Source: Bacteroidales bacterium
GTDB lineage: Bacteria > Bacteroidota > Bacteroidia > Bacteroidales > Muribaculaceae
Length of the DNA: 11,347 bases
Assembly (NCBI GenBank): GCA_900769345.1
Contig: CAAGGJ010000147.1
Location: 1-11,347 of the forward strand
Reading direction: 5' to 3'
A program made the translations under genes and the position numbers. Numbering within the stretch: the stretch's first letter is position 1; every line of letters starts with the position of its first letter. Under the pieces are notes generated by a model that had not been told where the DNA came from, did not search any database, and saw only the letters and a program-made list of their open reading frames with translations. This document shows, one piece after another, positions 5,701 to 11,347 of this stretch.

Positions 5701-6804
5701 ATGAAGAAGGACGGATTGCGTAGAATTGTGGTAAAGGTGGGTAGCAATGTGTTGAGCCGTAAGGACGGAGGGCTTGATATAACCCGCATGTCGTCGCTTG
5801 TAGACCAAGTGACAGAACTCAGAGAAATGGGCATAGAGGTAATCATCGTGTCGTCGGGCGCTATGGCCTCCGGCATCGGCGAGGTGAAGGCTCTCAAAAA
5901 GCTCGACAGTGTGGAGCAGCGCCAACTCTTCTCGGCTGTGGGTCAAGCAAAACTGATCAATCGCTACTACGAACTCTTTCGCGAGCATAACATAGTGGTG
6001 GGACAGGTGCTCACCACCAAAGAAAGTTTTGGCACCCGCGGGCATTACCTCAATCAGAAAAGCTGTATGAGCATAATGCTCGAAAATGGCGTGATTCCTA
6101 TCGTCAATGAGAACGACACGATATCGGTGACCGAACTAATGTTTACCGACAACGATGAACTCTCGGGACTTATCGCTGCTATGATGGACGCCCAGCTGCT
6201 TGTGATACTGAGCAACATCGACGGCATATATAACGGCGACCCTAACGACCCCGAGTCGATAGTAATGCGCGAAATCGGTCCGGACATGAAACTCGAAGAA
6301 TACATTAAAGGAGGGAAGTCGAGCTTCGGTCGTGGCGGCATGCTCACCAAGACCCGCATTGCACGCAAAGTGGCTGAAGAGGGTATAGAGGTGATAATAG
6401 CCAACGGACGCCGCGAGCGCATCTTGCCACGACTCATAGAGTGCCTTCGAGGTGGTGAGGACTTGCCTTTCACCCGATTTACACCATCCGAAACACCTAT
6501 TTCGAGCATAAAGAAATGGATAGCCCACAGCGAAGGATTTGCCAAAGGCGAAATACACCTCAACAAGGTGGCTACAGCCATGCTTGCCGATGAATTCACT
6601 ATGAGCATCCTGCCCGTAGGCATCACTGCCGTGATAGGCGATTTCGAGAAATACGATATAGTGCGTGTGATAGGTTGCGATGGCCGTATGATAGGTGTGG
6701 GCCGCGTGAGCTGCAGCAAGTCGCACGTCGAAGCCGAAATGGGCAAGCACGGCAAGAAGCCTGTGATTCACTACGACTATCTATTTGTGGATAGCAATAT
6801 CTGA
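5701..6804 (+). CDS. proB: Glutamate 5-kinase
   Basis: ProB phosphorylates L-glutamate with ATP to gamma-glutamyl phosphate, the first committed step of proline synthesis in the cytoplasm. The 367-residue length matches the two-domain form: an amino-acid-kinase domain (about 6-255) and a C-terminal PUA domain (about 275-355). Visible motifs are VVKVGSNVLSR (10-20), VSSGAMASGIGEV (50-62), IVNENDTISVTELMFTDNDE (134-153), LSNIDGIYNGDP (170-181) and GRGGMLTKTRIA (210-221). The ATG at 5701 has no Shine-Dalgarno but follows an A-rich leader, normal for the phylum. proA follows after 47 nt, so the two are probably one transcript. Proline feedback inhibition is a property of the family and cannot be judged from this sequence. 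Confidence 0.95.
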   Translation: MKKDGLRRIVVKVGSNVLSRKDGGLDITRMSSLVDQVTELREMGIEVIIVSSGAMASGIGEVKALKKLDSVEQRQLFSAVGQAKLINRYYELFREHNIVVGQVLTTKESFGTRGHYLNQKSCMSIMLENGVIPIVNENDTISVTELMFTDNDELSGLIAAMMDAQLLVILSNIDGIYNGDPNDPESIVMREIGPDMKLEEYIKGGKSSFGRGGMLTKTRIARKVAEEGIEVIIANGRRERILPRLIECLRGGEDLPFTRFTPSETPISSIKKWIAHSEGFAKGEIHLNKVATAMLADEFTMSILPVGITAVIGDFEKYDIVRVIGCDGRMIGVGRVSCSKSHVEAEMGKHGKKPVIHYDYLFVDSNI

Positions 6805-6851
6805 CACCTACAATATCTCTGCATTAACCCATAATAACACTCTTACGCTAC

Positions 6852-8114
6852 ATGAACAATACTAATGATATCACAGCCACACTTGTGGCTGTGAAAGACG
6901 CCGAACTGCAATTGCTATCACTGAGCGATGCCGCCATATGCGAAGTGCTCAGCGATATAGCCGACGCTGCCGAGCAGAATATGCCTTTTCTGCTCGAAGC
7001 CAATCGAGAGGACCTCAACCGCATGGACCCCGACAATCCCAAGTACGACCGCTTGAAACTCACCCCTGAGCGCATAGCAGGCATAGCCAACGGGATACGC
7101 AAGGTGGCAAATCTGCCATCACCATTGCACAAGGTGCTTCGCGGCTACGAGTTGCCCAACGGACTCAAGATAGAACGCGTGAGTGTGCCCTTCGGTGTGA
7201 TTGGCATCATCTATGAGGCACGTCCCAATGTGAGTTTCGATGTGGCGGCGCTATGCCTCAAAAGCGGAAATGCCTGTGTGCTGAAGGGTGGAAGCGATGC
7301 CGATAGTTCCAATCGCGCCATTGTGACACTTATTCACGAAGTGCTTGCCAAACATAGGCTCGACACCCACTTGGTGCAGTTGCTCCCCGCCACACATCAA
7401 GCCGCCGAAGTGTTACTTCATGCCGAAGGGCTGGTCGACCTGATTATTCCACGCGGTAGCAGCCGACTAATCAATTTTGTACGCCAAAACGCCACAATTC
7501 CGGTCATCGAAACCGGCGCCGGCATCTGCCATACCTATTTCGACGAGTTTGCCGACCTCGATAAGGGCAAAGCGATAGTGCTCAATGCCAAGACCCGCCG
7601 CGTGAGTGTGTGCAATGCTCTCGATTGCCTCATAGTGCACGCATCGCGACTTGCCCACTTGCCCGCACTGTGCGCACCGCTTGCCTCGAAGCAGGTGGTG
7701 ATATATGCCGATGAGCCCGCCTATGCCGCACTTTCGGGCTCTTATCCGAGCTATTTGCTCAACGAGGCATGCAGCGACGATTTCGGCACCGAATTTCTCG
7801 ACTATAAGATGGCAGTGCGCACCGTGACATCGATCGACGAAGCACTGCAGCACATTCGCACCTACGGCTCGCACCACAGCGAGTGTATAGTCACCGATAA
7901 GAAAGCGCAGGCACAGCGTTTCACACGCGAAGTAGATGCTGCTTGCGTCTACGTCAACGCACCCACCTCGTTTACCGACGGCGGCGAGTTCGGACTGGGC
8001 GCTGAGATAGGCATCAGTACACAGAAATTGCACGCCCGCGGTCCTATGGCGCTCGAAGAACTCACCACTTACAAATGGATAGTGGAGGGCGACGGCCAGG
8101 TGAGAAACAACTGA
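6852..8114 (+). CDS. proA: Gamma-glutamyl phosphate reductase (glutamate-5-semialdehyde dehydrogenase)
   Basis: ProA reduces gamma-glutamyl phosphate with NADPH to glutamate-5-semialdehyde, which cyclises to pyrroline-5-carboxylate on the way to proline. The 420-residue protein has the family length and aldehyde-dehydrogenase fold motifs: IGIIYEARPNVSFDVAALCL (117-136), SGNACVLKGGSDA (138-150), LIIPRGSSRLI (197-207), and the catalytic cysteine region TRRVSVCNALDCLIVH (248-263) with Cys254. The C-terminal signature FTDGGEFGLGAEIGIST (374-390) then LHARGPMALEELTTYKW (393-409) is also intact. It follows proB on the same strand, and ProA is expected to receive the labile acyl phosphate from ProB. 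No gene for the last proline step (proC) is in the window. Confidence 0.95.
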   Translation: MNNTNDITATLVAVKDAELQLLSLSDAAICEVLSDIADAAEQNMPFLLEANREDLNRMDPDNPKYDRLKLTPERIAGIANGIRKVANLPSPLHKVLRGYELPNGLKIERVSVPFGVIGIIYEARPNVSFDVAALCLKSGNACVLKGGSDADSSNRAIVTLIHEVLAKHRLDTHLVQLLPATHQAAEVLLHAEGLVDLIIPRGSSRLINFVRQNATIPVIETGAGICHTYFDEFADLDKGKAIVLNAKTRRVSVCNALDCLIVHASRLAHLPALCAPLASKQVVIYADEPAYAALSGSYPSYLLNEACSDDFGTEFLDYKMAVRTVTSIDEALQHIRTYGSHHSECIVTDKKAQAQRFTREVDAACVYVNAPTSFTDGGEFGLGAEIGISTQKLHARGPMALEELTTYKWIVEGDGQVRNN

Positions 8115-8216
8115 TTATTTAGCGAAAATTCCGGCATTTTGCTACTTGCGAAACGCAAATATCGAGTTTCGAAAATAAATATTTGATACTTTTCTGCAAT
8201 TTTTTCTTTCAATTTG

Positions 8217-8247
8217 TTGTGTTTTTCAACTTTTTTATTGATATTTG
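8217..8247 (+). promoter_or_regulatory. Tentative promoter of gdhA
   Basis: The 186-nt space between proA and gdhA is very AT-rich. The best fit to a Bacteroidota promoter is TTG (8217-8219), 20 nt, then GATATTTG (8240-8247), one mismatch from TAnnTTTG. Other weak candidates lie nearby. The spacer also holds a TTGCG/CGCAA hairpin (8146-8150/8154-8158) without a T-run, so termination after proA is unclear. Confidence 0.35.
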
Positions 8248-8300
8248 CAGTTGCAATAACCAGTTTGTATTTACAACCTCTATTTATTTGTAATTTTTAT

Positions 8301-9638
8301 ATGAAGACTATGTGTGTATTGGAAGACCTCAAGAGGCGCTTCCCCAACGAGCCGGAATATCACCAGGCAGTAGAAGAAGTATTGTCAACAATTGAAGATG
8401 TTTATAACGAGCATCCCGAGTTTGAGCAGGAGAATCTTATAGAGCGTCTGTGCATACCCGACCGCATCTATCAGTTTCGCGTGACCTGGATGGACGACAA
8501 GGGCAAGATTCAAACCAACATGGGATATCGCATCCAGCATAACAATGCCATAGGTCCGTATAAGGGAGGTATTCGCTTCCACAAGTCGGTCAACCTAAGC
8601 ATCTTAAAATTCTTGGCATTCGAACAGACCTTCAAAAACTCGCTCACCACGCTGCCAATGGGTGGTGCCAAGGGAGGATCGGACTTCAGTCCGCGTGGCA
8701 AGTCGCGCGGCGAAGTGATGCGCTTCTGCCAAGCATTTATGCAGGAACTAACCCGCCATGTGGGTCCCGACACCGATGTGCCGGCAGGCGACATAGGCGT
8801 AGGCGGCAGAGAAGTGGGATTTATGTTCGGAGCCTACAAGAAACTCACTCACGAGTTTAGCGGCACATTCACCGGCAAGGGTCGCGAATTTGGCGGCTCG
8901 CTCATTCGCCCCGAAGCCACAGGCTACGGCAATGTGTATTTCCTTCAAGAGATGCTCAAGACTCGCGGCGACAGCGTGACAGGAAAGAAAGTGCTTATCT
9001 CCGGCGCAGGTAATGTGGCTCAGTACACCGCCGAAAAGGTGCTTCAACTCGGTGGCACCGTGATGACTATGAGCGACTCCGACGGATATATCTACGACCC
9101 CGACGGTATCGACCGCGAAAAACTCGATTACATCATGGAACTCAAGAACTTCTATCGTGGCCGCATTCGCGAATACATCGACAAATATCCTACAGCCAAG
9201 TATGTGGCGGGAGCCAAGCCATGGTATGAAAAAGCCGATATCGCTCTGCCTTGCGCTACACAGAACGAACTCGATGAAGATGCAGCCAAGGCATTGATAG
9301 CCAACGGCGTGATAGCAGTGAGCGAAGGTGCAAACATGCCGAGCACTCCGGGTGCCATTCGCGTGTTCCAGGAGGCTAAGATACTCTATGCTCCGGGTAA
9401 GGCATCGAATGCCGGCGGTGTGTCGGTTTCGGGTCTCGAAATGTCGCAGAACTCCGAGCGTCTGAGCTGGACAGCCGAAGAGGTCGACAGCCGTCTGCAT
9501 GTGATTATGGAAGACATTCACGCCAACTGCGTGAAATATGGCACCGAGCCCGATGGCTACATCAACTATGTGAAGGGTGCCAATGTGGCTGGCTTCATGA
9601 AGGTGGCTAAAGCCATGATGGCTCAAGGCGTGGTTTAA
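8301..9638 (+). CDS. gdhA: Glutamate dehydrogenase, hexameric class
   Basis: GdhA catalyses reversible reductive amination of 2-oxoglutarate with ammonium to L-glutamate. From the ATG at 8301 the protein is 445 residues, the normal length of the bacterial hexameric enzyme. An open frame extends back to 8214, but those residues would translate the likely promoter and do not resemble the family. Key motifs are GPYKGGIRFH (85-94), LPMGGAKGGSDFSP (118-131, catalytic Lys124), DVPAGDIGVGGREVGF (159-174, catalytic Asp164), RPEATGYGNVYF (203-214), the dinucleotide-binding SGAGNVAQYTAEK (234-246), and SDSDG (258-262). The C-terminal SNAGGVSVSGLEMSQN (369-384) is also intact. Context with proBA suggests a glutamate-centred block. 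NADP preference is likely, but dual specificity occurs in Bacteroidales and cannot be excluded. Confidence 0.95.
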   Translation: MKTMCVLEDLKRRFPNEPEYHQAVEEVLSTIEDVYNEHPEFEQENLIERLCIPDRIYQFRVTWMDDKGKIQTNMGYRIQHNNAIGPYKGGIRFHKSVNLSILKFLAFEQTFKNSLTTLPMGGAKGGSDFSPRGKSRGEVMRFCQAFMQELTRHVGPDTDVPAGDIGVGGREVGFMFGAYKKLTHEFSGTFTGKGREFGGSLIRPEATGYGNVYFLQEMLKTRGDSVTGKKVLISGAGNVAQYTAEKVLQLGGTVMTMSDSDGYIYDPDGIDREKLDYIMELKNFYRGRIREYIDKYPTAKYVAGAKPWYEKADIALPCATQNELDEDAAKALIANGVIAVSEGANMPSTPGAIRVFQEAKILYAPGKASNAGGVSVSGLEMSQNSERLSWTAEEVDSRLHVIMEDIHANCVKYGTEPDGYINYVKGANVAGFMKVAKAMMAQGVV

Positions 9639-9668
9639 TAGTTTTTTGTATAGTAATATCATCTAATT

Positions 9669-9716
9669 ATGGGCATCTCCGGTTTCACTCGAAGATGCCC
9701 ATTGTTATTGGTTTTT
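9669..9716. terminator. Terminator between convergent gdhA and nitroreductase genes
   Basis: ATGGGCATCT (9669-9678) and AGATGCCCAT (9693-9702) form a perfect 10-bp stem with a 14-nt loop. The plus strand continues with a T-rich stretch ending in TTTTT, supporting termination of gdhA. The minus-strand side is AT-rich but lacks a clean T-run, so termination of the opposing gene here is less certain. It is the only strong structure in the 113-nt convergent space. Confidence 0.7.
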
Positions 9717-9751
9717 GGGGGGATTATTTCAAAAAAAATCACTTCCGCGTA

Positions 9752-10402
9752 TCAGTCTACAAACTTCACCTTTTGGGCATCGCGTTCGCGGGCTTCGGGT
9801 GCTTCGTCGGCATAGCCGAGTCCTACGCAGAGACACAACTTATATTCGGGGCTGAAGCCGAGAATTTGCAGTATTTCCTCGCTGTTTTCTGCCGAGTTGA
9901 TGATTGATACCGGGCTGCCGAGGCATATACTGCCCACGCCAAGCGATTGGGCTGCAATCATCATATTCTCAGCAAGCAATGCGCAGTCGTAAGCTGCAAA
10001 ATCGCTCTCGCGGTCGCGTGCTATGAAGGTCATCACCGGTGCATCGCGGAAGCAGCCCTTGGCGCGCTCGGCATCTTCACCTTCTTTGCCCTTTGCCATA
10101 AGGTCTTTTATCTTAGCCATGGTGTCGGGATTGTCTACTATGCGCACTTCCCACGACTGGCGGTTCATGGCATTAGGCGCATTTATGCCGCATTCGGCTA
10201 TCAATTGCAGTGTGTCGCGACTCACTGTTTGGGGTTTATACTTGCGTATGCTGCGACGCTGCATAATGGTTTCGATGGTGGAATTGGCATATTCGCCTGT
10301 GGTGGCATTGCTGGAGGTTGTGGCGCCGTCCTGACTGCCACCGCACGATGCCATGGCTGCAAGACATACACCTCCTACAATGTTGCGAAATATTTTTATC
10401 AT
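9752..10402 (-). CDS. Nitroreductase-family flavoprotein with a lipoprotein signal
   Basis: This 216-residue protein has the nitroreductase fold signatures: an N-terminal RRSIRKY (49-55) expected to bind the FMN phosphate, CGINAPNAMNRQSWEV (71-86), a central AYDCALLAENMMIAAQSLGV (137-156), and the C-terminal LCVGLGYADEAPEARERD (191-208). Members are FMN-dependent NAD(P)H oxidoreductases acting on nitro compounds, quinones or other acceptors; the physiological substrate is unknown. Unusually for a flavin enzyme, residues 1-20 are a short basic start, a hydrophobic stretch and a lipobox-like MASC, predicting lipidation at Cys20 and location at the cell envelope. A Ser/Thr/Gly-rich linker (21-38) separates the anchor from the enzyme. 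It is convergent with gdhA and divergent from the GNAT gene. Confidence 0.85.
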   Translation of the reverse strand: MIKIFRNIVGGVCLAAMASCGGSQDGATTSSNATTGEYANSTIETIMQRRSIRKYKPQTVSRDTLQLIAECGINAPNAMNRQSWEVRIVDNPDTMAKIKDLMAKGKEGEDAERAKGCFRDAPVMTFIARDRESDFAAYDCALLAENMMIAAQSLGVGSICLGSPVSIINSAENSEEILQILGFSPEYKLCLCVGLGYADEAPEARERDAQKVKFVD

Positions 10403-10442
10403 GATTATAGTGTTTTATGGAGTTGGTTATTTATTTTTGCAG

Positions 10443-10474
10443 CAAATATAGCAAGCATGAATGTCATTTGCAAC
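10443..10474 (-). promoter_or_regulatory. Promoter of the nitroreductase gene
   Basis: On the minus strand, TATATTTG (10450-10443) is an exact TAnnTTTG -7 box. GTTG (10474-10471) lies at the -33 position with a 20-nt spacer. Transcription would start near 10436, leaving a leader of about 33 nt before the ATG at 10402. Confidence 0.6.
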
Positions 10475-10503
10475 CACTATAAAGAGCGTTTTGACCACTA
10501 TAA
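10473..10503. repeat. Tandem 10-bp repeats upstream of the nitroreductase promoter
   Basis: ACCACTATAA occurs at 10473-10482 and again at 10494-10503, exactly 21 bp apart, or about two helical turns. On the minus strand this reads TTATAGTGGT twice, just upstream of and touching the -33 element. Such phased direct repeats fit an activator or repressor binding as tandem subunits. No regulator gene is adjacent, so the role is inferred. Confidence 0.45.
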
Positions 10504-10628
10504 CTGCTATTTTTTTTGAAAATTTAACTCACTTTCTGCAGTCAAAGGCTATTTTTTGCTCCGAGGCTGTGATATTTGGGCTGCTTATTGCGTCTAAGTA
10601 ATAAAACTATTATAAAATTTCAGATTAA

Positions 10629-11347
10629 ATGATTATGATAATACGCAAAGAACAACCATCTGATTACCGTGCAGTGGAAAACCTTACTCGTGAAGCATTT
10701 TGGAATGTGTATCGCCCGGGATGTACCGAGCATTTTGTGCTACATTGTTATCGTTCTAATCCCGATTTTATCCCCGAACTATCACTCGTGATGGAGGAGG
10801 ATGGCAAAATCATAGGCCATGTGATGTTCTCGCATGCCTCGCTCGTGAAATCCGATGGCACTAAGATGCCGGCTTGGACTTTCGGCCCCATCAGCATTGC
10901 CCCCGACTATAAGCGCAAGGGCTACGGGCTGAAGTTGCTTAGCCATGCCATGGCCAAGGCTCGGGAGATGGGCATTGCCATGCTTTGCATGGAGGGAAAC
11001 ATCGATTTCTATCGCCACGCAGGGGTTGTGCCGGCGAGCACGCTGGGACTGCACTATCACGATACGCCCGACGCTGAAGCATCGTTTTTCCTCGCATGCG
11101 AACTCACTCCGGACTATCTCAACGGCGTGGAAGCCACTTATACGCCACCCAAAGGCTATTTCGCAGCCGATGATATGCCCGACGAATTTGCTGCCTACGA
11201 AGCCGGTTTCGAACATAAAGTGAAGTGCTTCATGCCGGGGCAGTTGCCGCAATTGTGCCAAAGTTGCGGTATGCCTATCGCCGAGGAGAACATTTGCGGC
11301 ACCAATGCCGACGGCAGCGTGAACTTCGAATACTGCAAATTCTGCTA
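10629..11347 (+). CDS. GNAT-family N-acetyltransferase with C-terminal zinc ribbon, cut by the window end
   Basis: From the ATG at 10629 (another in-frame ATG is at 10635) the frame stays open for 239 codons to the window edge, so the C-terminus is missing. Residues about 4-135 form a GNAT domain: IIRKEQPSDYRAVENLTREA (4-23), a central beta strand FGPISIAPDYKRKGYGLKLL (85-104) with the acetyl-CoA pyrophosphate loop KRKGYG (95-100), and a later NIDFYRHAGV (124-133). A less conserved stretch leads to a probable zinc site, CQSCG (210-214) and YCKFC (235-239), with four cysteines as two CxxC pairs. It resembles the small putative zinc-ribbon domain found at the ends of some acetyltransferases and regulators. 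The acyl acceptor is unknown. The gene diverges from the nitroreductase gene across a 226-nt spacer. Confidence 0.85.
   Translation, partial: MIMIIRKEQPSDYRAVENLTREAFWNVYRPGCTEHFVLHCYRSNPDFIPELSLVMEEDGKIIGHVMFSHASLVKSDGTKMPAWTFGPISIAPDYKRKGYGLKLLSHAMAKAREMGIAMLCMEGNIDFYRHAGVVPASTLGLHYHDTPDAEASFFLACELTPDYLNGVEATYTPPKGYFAADDMPDEFAAYEAGFEHKVKCFMPGQLPQLCQSCGMPIAEENICGTNADGSVNFEYCKFC

Noticed and set aside
6054..6771. Minus-strand frames opposite proB
   Set aside because: Two overlapping antisense frames with no motif or promoter; proB is intact.
8214..8300. N-terminal extension of gdhA adding 29 residues with a hydrophobic segment
   Set aside because: The start would be TTG inside AT-rich promoter DNA; family length and alignment begin at the ATG at 8301, and a membrane segment on GdhA is not expected.
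8748..9662. Minus-strand 304-codon frame opposite gdhA
   Set aside because: gdhA motifs are complete on the other strand; the antisense product is His/Cys/Ala-rich shadow sequence.

Overview
The window looks like ordinary chromosome from a Bacteroidota (Bacteroidales) gut-type bacterium; a Muribaculaceae-like source would fit but is not proven. The evidence is three intergenic regions carrying the Bacteroidota promoter signature (-33 TTTG or TTG, about 19-20 nt, then -7 TAnnTTTG), weak or absent Shine-Dalgarno sequences, a 445-residue hexameric-type glutamate dehydrogenase, a nitroreductase with a lipoprotein signal, and an AlgI-type MBOAT protein paired with an SGNH hydrolase. Most genes are of moderate GC. 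The toxin-antitoxin pair and the spaces around it are clearly more AT-rich.

Layout. 1-518 has no convincing gene. It holds two strong hairpins and a cluster of degenerate CACRGATTTnCACAA repeats flanking a structured, REP-like body. 519-4588 is a minus-strand block of four genes, in transcription order: an SGNH/GDSL-type periplasmic esterase or acyltransferase, an MBOAT O-acyltransferase, LrgA and LrgB. The first two are 21 nt apart and the last two overlap by 4 nt. This reads as an envelope module: an MBOAT/SGNH pair for O-acylating an extracytoplasmic glycan, next to a LrgAB holin-like or small-acid transport pair. 4690-5470 is a compact plus-strand HigB/HigA-type toxin-antitoxin operon. 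It has an excellent Bacteroidota promoter, a near-perfect 22-bp palindromic operator over the -33 element, and a strong terminator.

5458-5631 contains a curious minus-strand frame. It would encode a small single-pass membrane protein but for one in-frame TGA, and it overlaps the proB promoter. 5701-9638 is a glutamate-centred block on the plus strand: proB (glutamate 5-kinase), proA (gamma-glutamyl phosphate reductase) and gdhA (glutamate dehydrogenase). GdhA makes glutamate from 2-oxoglutarate and ammonium; ProB and ProA take glutamate to glutamate semialdehyde, the proline precursor. No proC is in view.

A palindromic terminator (9669-9702) separates gdhA from a convergent minus-strand nitroreductase lipoprotein gene. 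Upstream of that gene are a recognisable promoter and a tandem 10-bp repeat spaced by 21 bp. The window ends inside a divergent plus-strand GNAT acetyltransferase gene with a C-terminal CxxC...CxxC zinc-ribbon module; it is cut by the window edge.

Nothing here is a clearly new system. The best leads are the hig operator, the tandem repeat upstream of the nitroreductase, the interrupted small membrane-protein frame, the repeat cluster at the left end, and the linkage of LrgAB with the O-acylation pair.
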